From Castor canadensis (Eukaryota; Chordata; Mammalia; Rodentia; Castoridae): a DNA stretch of 64,000 bases. The notes under the pieces were generated by a model, which saw only the letters and a list, made by a program, of their open reading frames with translations, was not told the origin of the DNA and searched no databases. Positions 1 through 11,049 of this stretch are shown piece by piece. The position numbers were made by a program, and so were the translations under genes. Numbering within the stretch: position 1 is the first letter of the stretch; every line of letters starts with the position of its first letter. Location: NCBI RefSeq assembly GCF_047511655.1, contig NC_133389.1, positions 26,728,501-26,792,500 on the forward strand, written 5' to 3'.

Positions 1-955
1 GGGTGGGGAGGTGGCTCGAACAATGTATACACATGTAAGTACATGCAAAAATGATAAAAATTTAAAAAGCATCTAGCTTCATTTTTTAAAAAGTGACAGA
101 GTCTTATGGTTACTTTGCCTACAGGTGTTTATGTCTATAGCTATTTTTAACTCTTAGATGGCCCTCTATTTGGACTGTCACTATAGTAGGCAGTTAAGGG
201 ATGGCTACATCAGGTGCAGGTATCTGTCCTATTAGAGGGTAAACATCAGTGAGTCAGCTCTGTACAGAAAGAAGACTCACAGTGTCCCTAAGCAGAAGTA
301 AGATACCATTGAAAGTTATATTGCCTTTGTTTAAATAGAAGGCCTTGGCCAAAGACACGAGTTTGTCTTTTGCCAGGAGCCTAGAAGGCTTAAATATTAG
401 AGCACATGCATAACAGTCATCTCTTCCCACTCCTTTTTTAAATTTCTCAGCTCTGGTTACTTTTACTTTTAGAGGTCTGGCATAATCGACTCCATCTGCA
501 TCTGAAGAAGTCCCCTCATTTGTGCAGTTCTTTTGAACTGTCTCAGGTGGCTGAATGCCACTTGTTCCTCTAAGAAGTTGGGGGATGCTGAATGCTCAGG
601 GGTTGTACCCTCTTTAACTGTTTCTCTGAACAGTCATCTCTGAAGATTCTGCTAATTTGGCAGTTTTGTCCCTTGGAGCAGAAGTAGATTCTCCTGTAAA
701 TCATAGCTTCTTCCAGAAAATCAGATTTTGTTCCACAGAGGAGGGGAAGTAACACATCAAACAGATCAGAAGTCAGTGCCAATGTGGCCTTTCTGGCCAA
801 ATTAAGCAATAAAAATATTTATCTTAGGCTTGGCTTAATTGAATCTAATTGCCGGCCCCATACATAATGTACTGACATCCTTAAATTGGTGTAAAGTGTC
901 AACAGACAACAGTTATAACGTTTTACATGGAAAATACAAAATGACTCCAATACTT
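1..955. other. Unassigned non-coding DNA
   Basis: No reading frame resembling a known protein and no repeat that I can name with confidence. The first 60 bases look like the end of an interspersed repeat. The longest open frame (570-809, minus) has no family resemblance. I see nothing else. Confidence 0.5.
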
Positions 956-970
956 AAGAATGTCTGTCCT

Positions 971-1300
971 AAGAATTAACCTAGAAGGTAACACCCATGC
1001 ACAGGAAATCAATGTGAGTCAATGCCCTGTATAGCTATCCTTATCTCAACCAGCAAAACCCCTTGTTCCTTCCTATTATTGCTTATACTCTCTCTACAAC
1101 AAAATTAGAGATAAGGGCAAAATAGTTTCTGCTGGGTATTGAGGGGGGGAGCGGGAGGGGGTGGAGTGGGAGGTAAGGGAGGGGGTGGGGGCAGGGGGGA
1201 GAAATAAACCAAGCCTTGTATGCACATATGAATAATAAAAGAAAAATGAAAAAAAAATAAAAATAAAAATAAAAATGGAAAACGTAAAAAAAAAAAAAAA
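971..1300 (+). mobile_element. 5'-truncated LINE-1 3' tail
   Basis: About 330 bp of LINE-1 3'UTR, with a G-rich polypurine tract (about 1141-1199) and an A-rich tail (1247-1300). It is the same sequence as the minus-strand copy at 28290-28688. It is flanked by a near-perfect 15-bp target duplication, AAGAATGTCTGTCCT at 956-970 and AAGAATGTATGTCCT at 1301-1315, with one mismatch. Truncation, poly(A) tail and duplication are the marks of target-primed reverse transcription. The two short open frames over the G-rich tract on the minus strand are low-complexity artefacts. Confidence 0.85.
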
Positions 1301-1373
1301 AAGAATGTATGTCCTGGTTGACAGATAAGCACTTGTCAGAGTTATTTCTCATGGGCTTGCCTGTAAATGCTCC

Positions 1374-1745
1374 TGAAGAATGTTAGAAATAAGACCCCTA
1401 AAGACCACTGAGGTCACAATTGAAGATACAGAAACAGAGAATTGTCTTGGCAAGGCAAAATTTACTTCTGCAGAAGGGTGCTCAGGTACACAGGCACAGC
1501 AAGTGCACATGAAGGAGACCATAGGTAGGCATTTTTATTCCTGATACAGTGGCCCCTGCCCCTTTGCTCAGATTGGTTGAGCTCAGGTGCACAATCTGCA
1601 CTCGACTGGCTAATGTGACACTTGGAATCTGGGGTGGGGTAGGTAGTAATTTTGGCATAAAACAGAGATCAGTGACAAGAACCCAGAACTGCAAGCAGCT
1701 AAGATGGTAACACACTTTGATAGAAAAGGCTGTTTTACTCACAAA
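1374..1745 (-). mobile_element. Possible LTR (ERVL-like)
   Basis: Read on the minus strand, this stretch has LTR-like order: CAAT-type wording (AACCAATC), then AATAAA-type wording (GGAATAAAAATG), then a U5-like segment (CTGCAGAAGTAAATTTTGCC). I recognise no exact family and see no clear TG/CA ends or target duplication. It could be the 3' LTR of an old element whose body is the AT-rich DNA to its right. Confidence 0.3.
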
Positions 1746-3411
1746 GGATCAGAACTGTAATGACAAAACTTAAAGTAACCATGGTTAATAGTTTAGCAAT
1801 TAATATTACAGTATAGTACATACATACACACAAACTCGTAAAAGGAGTTAAGACACAAAATTGGTACAGTGTCTTTTTATAACTATTTTAGAAGGCTTAT
1901 ATACTTGAAGAAGACAAAGACATCTAATATATAAAGGAGCCAGTAGCAGCATCACAGTTTAAACCTTGAATTTTGGTAAGGCAAAGTAGCAAGTTAGTGG
2001 TTGTTAAAAACCCAAATTTTCCAAAGGTTAAGGGAAGGCAGTGTCAGCAATTTTTTTTTCTATTTTTTTTTTTTTTCCTATAATGTGCCCTAGGCATGAA
2101 ACAGCTTTTGGCCACTGATCCAGGCAGCAAGCTAGGATGAACAAAGGACTGTCATTTTGCTCTGCCCTCGACTGATGTAAGAGCAACACCACCAACAAAG
2201 TGTCTCTTTGCCCATTGCAGTATCAGTAATTTCAAATATCCCGTTTTGATGCTCAATTCCATATCATATATAAAAAAAATGTTTTATCTAACCAATGTCA
2301 GATAAACCAATATTTATGTTTGTCTGACAAGCAGATGTCAGATAAACCAATGATTATCTAACAGACAGATATCGGGCCTAAATAGAACTTTTAGCATTTG
2401 TCATAAAGTGCAGAAGTGTTAAATACCTTATTAGATAGAATATACTAGAACTACCTATACATTTTTAACTCTGTAAATGACTTTGTAACATTTATATACA
2501 AGGCACTGACAGTATTAGAACCATTTAAAAGAATTGTTACTTAGTTTAAATTTAGTGTCTTTAGTGTTATCAGAAAAATAACTTGGGGTTTTTGCATCTG
2601 GTAAGAGGCTAATTTAGGCAGGATGCAAAGAATAGTAAATAATCTTAAATTGGCACTCTAATGAGCTAGTCATCTTTTTTGTTGGCAGGATCAAAGCACT
2701 CCCAGTACTTAAAGATACAGCCAAGAGAATATGTTGGCTTCCCCTTTGCTGGCTGGTGGAAAGAGGGAGAGGGAAAGGAAAAGGGGGAGATCCATTCTCC
2801 CCTCCACCCCTGCATGAGGGCTTCCTGTGCTGGCTGGTGGGGAGGGAGAGAGAGGTAAAGGGAAGGAGGAAATTTGCCCTTTGGTAGAGAGCCGAGATCA
2901 GTTCCAAGATCCTCAAGGCATCCCTCTTTTATCTTGCAAGTCTGAGTTGCAGGTCCTCTTGACCTGGCTTGCCTAAAAAGGCTTCCTGCAGATGTCTCTG
3001 CAAGAACAAGCTGTGGGGTACCCTGAAATCCTGTTCTCCAAAGGGCCAGTCTCTTACACCCCTGCATGAAGGTTCCTAAATGGGTTACTGATCCTGAATG
3101 CCATCCTAACTATTAGGGCATTAAACACTGAGCAAAGAGGCCGATACCAAAACCAATGTAGTAGACTCCTAAAAACTCAAGGTTTTATCATCCCATCTGG
3201 AGAGTGAGCTGTTGTTTGGTTTTGGTTAAATGTTGCATTAGCCTATAGCACCAAAAGTCCCTAACAGTTATTTTGATAAAACAGAAACCCATTTTTAAAT
3301 ACACATTAGTACCTTAAATTTTGACTTTAAAAAACTCTCTAGGCAAATTTTAAATATACCCAAGCCAATCACACATATATAAATTTATAAGTTTTAAGAC
3401 CTTATTTTGTA

Positions 3412-3455
3412 TCTTGAAACAGCCATTGTTTCAAGATAACACTGTTATCTTGAAA
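3412..3455. repeat. Alternating inverted repeat
   Basis: Three alternating copies of one core. ATCTTGAAACA pairs with TGTTTCAAGAT, and the second copy (TTTCAAGATAAC, 3429-3440) pairs perfectly with GTTATCTTGAAA (3444-3455) across a 3-base loop. Two mutually exclusive hairpins are therefore possible. Confidence 0.8.
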
Positions 3456-3776
3456 GAGTTTAGATAACACTATTTTTAATAAAATTCTTAGCAACTTTGT
3501 ACCTTAAAAGACTTAGGAAGAAAATTAAATTAAGCTATCTTTTTTATAATAGTAATCTACAAGAACATATGGGTTAATAAACCCAATTACAAAAGAGTTA
3601 AATATAAATTATTCTCACAATGGAATGAAACATATTATTTTCCATAAATTTTCTTTTAGTCCTAAGGCTAAGGATAGTTAGGTCAGGTTGGGATTAGAAC
3701 TTCAGGTAACTTGAGACAGTTGTACCCATTAACTTTATAAAAGTAGCTTAAGAACCATCCTAAAGACTTCTACATA

Positions 3777-3802
3777 GAGAGAGAGAGAGAAAGAGAGAGA
3801 GA
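3777..3802. repeat. (GA)n microsatellite
   Basis: Tandem GA dinucleotides with one AA interruption. Confidence 0.9.
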
Positions 3803-5620
3803 TGTTTTGACCTAGGCATGTCAAACAACATCAAAGCACACATATATGAGCTCAAAAAAGTAAAAATTAAGTGACCACAATTGGTAGGAGACAAAGATAT
3901 ACACGGAAAACACACACAATGACACACAATCACATTAACTCACAGTGAACTCTTTGTCATTATCTTTATTAGATTAATCAGCTAGATTTGTAAAAACTAT
4001 ATTAACTTAGAGAAATTTAATAATAAGTTAGAGAGTGGCAATATGCCGTTGAACACATGGTGGCCCCATCGTGGTGGCATCATTTCCTGTGACCACATCT
4101 CTCTCCAAAGGGTCTCTCAAATGGAACACAAAGACATGTTACATGCAACATACAGGCTCAATATAGCAGTCTGATATAGGAATAACAGACATCTCCCCCT
4201 ACAGATAAGTGTCCATATGAGTTAGGCATGCTAATGAAAAGACCAAATAATTGAGGCAAACTAGGGTGGGATTTAAAAGATTTTGTTAGTCTCCTTGGAT
4301 GTGACATCATTTGATAGTTTTGGAGAATTAGTCATAGACTGCAAAACTTTTCCCTCTATGAATATCGTGTCCTATCTTTTAGTTTTAAAGGGTTATGTAA
4401 ATTTAGAATTACTAGGGTCTGGGCAAATGCCAGTAAACCTTTAAACTTTGAAGGGCATTTTTTTGTTGCCCACTTTATTCCAGGTATTTATCATCAGATC
4501 CTGGGTTGCTTCATAAAGGGACTTTGTTATTACCTAGAAAGCCAGGAATCTAAATCCTATATAACCCAGTCACTTATAGATCCACAGTTTGGAAAGGACT
4601 TTAAACAAGTTTAGAATCTGACATACTACACTGAGCTGTAGAGAACAAAGTTTACCCTCGCCAAAAAGCAAAAAACAAAAACTTAAATAACTTTAACCCT
4701 GTTTGCTTTTATATAGCATTTAGATGAAATTTAGACATATACCCCACAACATTTTTGGGGTGTTATTAAAATCACTGAAAAGACAGATACTTACATAAAC
4801 TGATTTAGTTAGGACTCAGTTTCCTACAGAATCTTGATAAAACATAAAATCTCTCCTAAAAAGCCAGTTTTAGTAACTATTACTAAGAACAGAGTATCTT
4901 TAAGACAGAATTAGATGCTAGCTTTCAGTTAGTTTACTAAGTTTTGATTTTAGAAAATGATTTATATAACCTTTAAAATTATAGCCATATTAAATTACAT
5001 CAGATATTTTGTTACCTTTCGAACATTGAGGTTTTGCCCCTTTCTAAAAGTAATTTAACTTTTTAACTTCACAAATCTCTTTTTAAGATCAGATAGCCAG
5101 AGTCCAGTTGCTATCACAGGAAGTTCTACCCAATAGTAATCCACACCCTAAACATCAGCTATGTCTGAAGCAAGGAGGTTTTCACAAGTGAATTTAACAA
5201 AACAAGGACCCAAACTTAGGAGCTAGACAGAGCAAAAGCTAGGACTATCAAACAGAAATTCTCTATCAATTAGAGCAGGAACCAGCAGATCACCCAATGT
5301 CTCTCTTAACAAGACCCAAATTCAGAAAATCACCCAGGGCCCAAAAAGCCAAAGCTGAGAGGTTTTTAGTAAATATTTTCACCTTAAAATCTAGACACGG
5401 CCTGAGGCTGGTAGGTGGGACATGACCCTCACTCACCAGTGAACTGTCCCTAGAATGGGACAAGTTATGGTGGGGGAAGGGTGGAGAGGAACCAGCCCAA
5501 GTGACTGGGGAGTAGACCGCCACAGCTAGCATACCACCTCTGCCTAGGCCAGAAAGGGAAGAGAGAGAAGGGAGAAGAGGGGAGAGGAAGGGAAGAAAGC
5601 CACAGTTTTAAGGCAGCCAG

Positions 5621-5924
5621 CTCTGGAGGGAAACCATGGGATGAAGGAACCTCCGCACGAATGTTCTCTGAGAACCCCAAGCCATGGGGGAGGGGAGATG
5701 CATGGGGCAGACAGACACCCCTGGTTCCTGCAGGCTGCTCATCCCCACTATGAGACCCACAGGGAGGCTCTTGTGTTGAGCAGACGCTGCTGGGTTCCCA
5801 GGACTCCAAGTCTTCCAGCTGCATTCTCCAAGGGCAGAGCTCAGCCCATTCCCTTGGCTGTGCAGAAGGAAGAACAGAAAAAAGTAAAAGTGACCCTCTA
5901 AGGTGCAGTCTGGGGATTCACCTT
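5621..5924. other. Unassigned DNA beside LTR-like repeat
   Basis: The left part (from about 5545) is purine-rich. An 86-codon plus-strand frame (5641-5901) has no recognisable family or motif. I do not call it a gene. Confidence 0.4.
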
Positions 5925-6324
5925 TTTTCCTGGCTGGCTTGCCACAAAAAGCTGAGTGCTGGTGCAGCCTGTGATCAAAAGACTTCCAAATTCTTTGTAT
6001 CCCACCGGGAAAAATCTATGGCAGGACACGGGAGTGTAAAGGGAATTTATTAAAAGTTAGTGAAGAGAAATACAAAGGGAAGCATGGTGAGGCCCAGGTG
6101 GAAGCCGGAAACTGAGTAAAGCATGTTTTTGCTGTTCCAGTGCTTTTAAAACCTATGATAACCGATGAAGGGGAGAACCAGGTGATTCCCATCCAATAAT
6201 CAATGAGTGGGGAGGGGCATGGGTGGTTCCTGGCCAGGTGAGGGGGGTTCCTGAGCCAAAGCATGGTTAATCTAAGATGAAATATTTTTTTCTGAGTCCC
6301 AAACTTTTCCGTTAGCCTGCCTCA
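5925..6324 (-). mobile_element. Solo LTR-like repeat, copy 1
   Basis: About 400 bp shared with 30695-31123 in the same orientation. Shared wording includes AAGTTTGGGACTCAG, ATTGATTATTGGATGGGAATC and a poly(A)-signal region (TAATAAATTCCC here). Read on the minus strand it starts TGAGGCAGG at 6324. That layout fits a retroviral LTR. No internal coding sequence or primer binding site is visible next to it. The family is not recognised, and the left boundary is uncertain. Confidence 0.6.
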
Positions 6325-7216
6325 TTACTAGACTCACATTACTAGTGTGAGACTTCTCACACTTCCCAAAAGATTTTTCTGGAATTTTAGGCTGCACTAA
6401 AACATCAGGGAGGCCTCTCCTCTCACTAGTGATCTGTTTTGATGACCAATTAGACACTCATTGTCACAGTTCACATATGCCTGAATGCAGCAGCACTCAT
6501 TTACCCCAGCTGGGGCTCTCACTACTTGGAGAGTCATCTGCCTCTCCCCCACACCCACCCAAGAGTGCGTGTCACATTGCCATTCATGTGAGGCCTCAAC
6601 TGTTTCCACAAGCTCTGCCACTGACTACTATGCAATTCTCCTGACAGACTTACTTCTCCCATCTTTCACCTATTTATCATGGGTGCAGTCCCGCTTTCCT
6701 CTCTGCTTATTCTGAAAGTCACTCTCTCCTTCCTCTTTTTCTTTCACAACCATTCTCCATGACCCACTAGATTCTAAGAGAGAACAATTAGCAATCGGAA
6801 AAAATTAATTTCCCTTTCTTGAGGGCAAAGAACTATCAGCCTAACAATTTTTCAAGAAGGTGAGAGAAAATAAATTATATTTCAGTCTTCCAATGCTGCA
6901 GAGAAAAATAAAACAAAGTAGTGAAGTTTCTGACTACTTGTGGATTTGTCTACTTTTCCTTCAGCTATGCATGTATGTATGTATGTATGTATACATCAGT
7001 TCTATCACGTGTTTTGAAGCTGTGTTGTTAGAAGTGTGTATACCTATGATGGATCCTCTTGTGTAAACATCTCAACCCTCTTCTCTGGTAGCAGTGTTAG
7101 GTGGCAGTTAGCCATGAGGGCTTCTTGGATGGGTAAAGGGACAAAAAGAATAAAAGGCATGTTCAGTAAAGGGAAGTACTGAACCACACCATTTATGCAG
7201 CTTTATTCATTCACCC
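6325..7216. other. Unassigned DNA with (TATG)n repeat
   Basis: No gene is recognised. A short (ATGT)n microsatellite lies at about 6967-6993. Overlapping short open frames at 6397-6715 show no family resemblance. Confidence 0.5.
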
Positions 7217-7412
7217 CTTTTTTTTCAGCACTGGAGCTTGAACTCAGGGCCTACCCTTTGAGCCACTCCACCAGCCCTTTTTCGTGATGGATTTTTTCAA
7301 GATAGGTTGGTTCTTTGCGAACTATTTGCCCTAGCTGGCTTCAAACCGAGATCCTCCTGATCTCTGCCTCCTGAGTAGCTAGGATTACAGGCATAGGCCA
7401 CTGACACCCAGT
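7217..7412 (-). mobile_element. Dimeric SINE (B1 part + ID part)
   Basis: On the minus strand, a 7SL-like part (CCTGTAATCCTAGCTACTCA and A-rich linker) is followed by a tRNA-like part with 'gttcaagctccagtgctg' wording and an A tail. It belongs to the most common SINE family of this window. Confidence 0.85.
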
Positions 7413-9844
7413 TTATTCATCTACTTCTTTTTCACCTAATCTGTGCCAGGACCCAAAAATGGCACCAAGGATCCAACAGAACGTATGAGATCCCTGTCCT
7501 CATGAGTCTGACAGTATAGGGCAGAGACGCACATTAAACAAGTAATCATGCAAACATGTAATTAATTACTACAGCAACATGGGCGACAAAGAAGTGCAGC
7601 CAGTGTGAGATAATGTTACAGGCCAATGTAAGTACTAGCATCCCCCTCTGTGCCCCACCAGTGTGTCTCTGGCCCTGATGGCCTTTTCTGCTTTTCTCTA
7701 CCCATTCTAAGCCTATGTGTCCAAGTCAGGTTGCATCTCCCCATAAAGCCTGCCAGCTTGACTTTGGGGACTCTCCTTTCTTCATGCTGTGGGTACCTCC
7801 TGTCAAAATGGAGCCCTACCTTCTTCTTGGATCACAAGTATTGACAGAAAACATATGTTTAAAAGATAACAAAAAGGCTTGGTTAAACAAGATTAACATT
7901 TTGGAACAGAAAAAATGCAAGATGACTGTCTCTGAGGGCAAGAAATAAAAGCACAGAGTGGAGAGCAAAGTTGGAGGTATGGCCTGTGAGGCCCAGGCCT
8001 GGAGGCAGGCAGTGAACGTCAAGATAACAGCAGGGAGAAGAAAGAGGCTGGCTTGAAGGCAAACCCATGAAATTAGACCAGCGACCCTCTGCCCAGGAAC
8101 TTTCAAAAGCTGCAGACTTAAGGAGGAGGAAAACAAAACATTGTTTGGTGACCAAGAACTGAGACCAGATACCCTTTATCTCTGCTTCCAAATCTGCAGA
8201 ATCTCCTGCAGGAGTGCAGGGCAGAAAACTCTGAACTATCATTCTAGGATTCAGTTCTAGATGGGGACATGGTAAAGCTGTTTGATAGGGAGGAATGTTC
8301 ACAGAGCAGGAGAAAAAATGAACAAATAAGACCTTCAGACCTCCCCAACTCCACAAAACTGCAAGTCAAAATTCCAAAACACAGAAACCCAGTCCTTATA
8401 AAGACGGTCCACAAAATTAACACTCAAAACATTAACTCACTCCAGATGAAATTAATCTCAGAACAGTCTGACAAAGACTTAAAATAAGTATGCTTAGGGT
8501 GTAAAAGACACAAATGGAAGAATAATTGGTGTAATCTGTGAGCTGGACAAGCATAAAATATGACATTAAACAAAACCTTACTTTTGATTCTCACCATAAA
8601 CTTTGACTCTGAAATAAACTGATTTGGCAAGGGTAATCTCCTCTTTCCCCTAGGAAAAATTCCAACACTTTGGACACTCCTTTTTTTTCCTGATCATTCT
8701 TCATAAGTAGCTTTTGGTCACTAAAAACTTCAAACACAGCCTCAGTTCTGCAGTTGATCTAGAGTTAATTCTCTGCTCCTGGTTAGACCTGCTCCAAGTT
8801 GGAACCTTGCAGTGGGATCAGGAGAGCCATGACTGTGGCCGGTTGGTTTCTGCAGAATTCCTTCCCATGACAGCAATGACTGTACTCACCCTCAGACTTG
8901 AAGCTGGAGGCGGGAGGAAGGAAAGAAAAGAAAGGGGATAGCACGTCTGTCTCTTGCCTGGATGACTTCACAATCTGTGGATCTGGCTGCTTATGCCATG
9001 CAAAGTTGTTGTCCTTGGATGGACCCTATGGAAGAGTGAGCTGTCCTTCTTTTAATGATGATCCACAGGGTCTCAGAGGCTTTCCGCAAGTATTTCTATC
9101 CTCACGGCTGTCACTTGTAACTGCTTCGCCTGCTGCTTGGCACATCTGGCCTCTATGGTGGAATAAAGACCCAAAATAACTCAACTGTGGTCTCATTTGG
9201 TCATTGAAAAACACTCACACTCACATTGCTCTTGCTCTGCTGAACTCCAGGGTTACTGGTCAATCCCCACACAGCGAGCCTCTCCTTAGCCATCAAAGGA
9301 GTGAATGCTGCATCTCTAGAGCTAGCACTGAGTCAGGCATGTTAGCTTTGCCCTCTATCTGTGTTAGCTTTTTGTGGTCAGAGCAGTCATCTGTCCACTG
9401 TGTCCCCCAGTTCCAGGAATACATTTTCAAGTGCAAGTAGTGCTCTAGAAGCTAGAAGACAAAATTTTCTCTCTCGATGCTGATGTGTGAAAGCAAGACC
9501 CCTGCTCTTGACAAAGAAATCTCATTAATTCCACCCCCACACATGTCCACCTCTCTGACACTATTTGTAATTCTCATCTAGATGAGGGATCCAAGAGTCA
9601 AGGAGCAGGTTTTCAGAAACACTTCCTTTGTAACTGAATATTGAAGAGTGGTCTGTCCCCCGGGTAAGTGGAATATAGTATATTACATCAGCTTCAGCTA
9701 AAACAGACATTAAGCATCTCACTGTAACATCTACTTAGAACAAGAGAGCAGGAAACAAAAACTACAAGAAGTAAAACCAAAACTGGTGGCTATAAAAAAA
9801 GAATTAAATTAGAAATTTTAGAAATAAAATTTCTAACCACTAGG
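7413..9844. other. Unassigned non-coding DNA
   Basis: About 2.4 kb without a recognisable gene, pseudogene or named repeat. The longest frame (7883-8356, minus, 157 codons) is rich in Ser, Leu and Phe and matches nothing I know. Some stretches near 8270-8560 read like an old interspersed repeat that I cannot name. Confidence 0.5.
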
Positions 9845-9933
9845 GCTGGAGGTGTGGCTGAAGCAGTAGAGCACCTGCCTAGTAAGCACAAAGCCCTGAG
9901 TTCAAACCAAAAACTAAATAAAATAAAAACTTT
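9845..9933 (+). mobile_element. ID-like SINE
   Basis: tRNA-derived unit: GGCTGGAGGTGTGGCTGAAG start, 'gagttcaaacc' B-box wording and a short A-rich tail. The degenerate tail suggests some age. Confidence 0.85.
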
Positions 9934-9937
9934 TAAA

Positions 9938-10027
9938 AATGCTGGTAGAGTGGCTCAAGTCACAGAGTGCCTGGCTGGGAAGTATAAAGTACCAAGTTCA
10001 AACCTTAGTACTGCCAAAAAAAAAAGT
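9938..10027 (+). mobile_element. ID-like SINE
   Basis: A second tRNA-derived unit directly after the first ('gtggctcaagtcacagagtg' ... 'agttcaaaccttagtactgc') with a poly(A) tail. Confidence 0.85.
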
Positions 10028-10135
10028 ACTTTATGTTTTCATTCTCATTGTGGTGGGTAAAAGGATGGGAAAAATAACAAGTAGACTTTGTTGGGGAGAT
10101 TCAAAGTTGATATGTTGTTAAGAATTTAAATAGAA

Positions 10136-10350
10136 CTGAGCGTTGATAGCTCATGGCTGAATCCTTGCTATACAGGAGACAGAGATCAGGAAGATCGCGT
10201 TTCAAAGCCTGCCAGGGCGAATAGTGAGACCCTATCTCAAAAACGGCTGGTGGACTGGCTCAAGTGGTAGAGTGCTTACCTAACAAGCCTGAGACCCTAA
10301 GTTCAAACCCCAGTACCACAATAAATAAATAAATAAATAAATAAATAAAT
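10136..10350 (+). mobile_element. Dimeric SINE with (AAAT)n tail
   Basis: B1-like left part ('gaggatcg'-type wording, 'gagaccctatctc'), then an ID-like right part ('gctggtggactggctcaagt' ... 'gttcaaaccccagtacc'). The tail has become an (AAAT)n microsatellite at about 10318-10350. Confidence 0.9.
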
Positions 10351-10568
10351 GGAAACCAGTAAAGAATGGAAGTAGAATCTATAGCTTTTAGACAGCAGAG
10401 TAATAAAAGGGGATAGCAAGGTCTGTACAATCTTATTCAACTCAACATTCAGCAGAGACAGAGGACGAAGAGAGGAAAGAAACATGAATAGTTAAAAGAA
10501 AATAAAAATAAAATGGTTCTCAATAAGTGTAATGGATGTAAGTTCCCTGTTAAAGACAGGAGTACCAT

Positions 10569-10624
10569 GGACTGGTGGAGTATCAAGTGGTAGAGTTCAA
10601 ACCCCAGTACACCAAAAAAAAAGG
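10569..10624 (+). mobile_element. ID-like SINE fragment
   Basis: Internally deleted tRNA-derived unit: 'gactggtggagtatcaagtg' joined to 'gttcaaaccccagtac' and an A tail. Confidence 0.75.
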
Positions 10625-10698
10625 AAACCACTAAAAACTGGGTTACCAGATTAAATTTTAAAAAAGAAAAGAAAATACAGCTACATGCGATAGCCAAG

Positions 10699-10792
10699 AC
10701 ATTTGGCTAAAACAAATCCATACAGAAGAGTTAGAAGAAGAAGAAACATTTGGCTAAAACATATCCATACAGAAGAGTTAGAAGAAGAAGAA
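10699..10792. repeat. 47-bp tandem duplication
   Basis: Two adjacent 47-bp copies (10699-10745 and 10746-10792), each starting ACATTTGGCTAAAAC and ending in a GAA-rich tract. They differ at one visible position. Confidence 0.9.
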
Positions 10793-10954
10793 AAAAAGTA
10801 TATCATGCAAATACTAACAGAAAGTCAGCCAATATAACAATATTAATATCAGAACAAAATAGAATTCATAGCAAAATCAAAAAGAGGTTAAGAAGAATCC
10901 TTTTCATAAAGAAGAAAAAGCCTGCTACCTTTTTCCACAGCAGTGTTGGTTTGT

Positions 10955-11049
10955 TGTTGTTTTTGGTTTTTGGCAGTATTGGGGTTTGAACTCAGGGCCT
11001 CATGCTTGGTAGGTAGGCGCTCTACTACTTGAGCCACTCTGCCAGCCCA
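10955..11049 (-). mobile_element. ID-like SINE
   Basis: Reverse-strand tRNA-derived unit ('ggggtttgaactcagggcct' ... 'gagccactctgccagccc'), preceded by T-rich sequence that is its poly(A) tail. Confidence 0.9.

Larger units (their letters stand above)
1746..5620. other. AT-rich gene-free region, possible decayed ERV body
   Basis: About 3.9 kb of AT-rich DNA with no SINE insertions and no open frame that resembles a protein. The longest frames (2614-2916 and 2666-3067, minus) lie over purine-rich low-complexity sequence. It contains a GA microsatellite and a triple inverted repeat, listed separately. It sits between two LTR-like sequences (1374-1745 and 5925-6324), so it may be the non-coding interior of an old or non-autonomous LTR element. 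Those two LTR-like sequences do not match each other, which weakens the idea. Confidence 0.3.

Noticed and set aside
1083-1352. Two overlapping minus-strand frames rich in Phe and Pro
   Set aside because: They translate the complement of a LINE-1 poly(A) tail and G-rich tract.
7883-8356. 157-codon minus-strand frame
   Set aside because: No domain, no splice or promoter context, overlapping frames on the other strand. Length is within chance for 64 kb.
9845-10027. tRNA-gene-like A and B boxes
   Set aside because: They belong to ID-like SINEs. Cloverleaf and flanks do not fit a functional tRNA gene, and the same holds for the other SINE copies.
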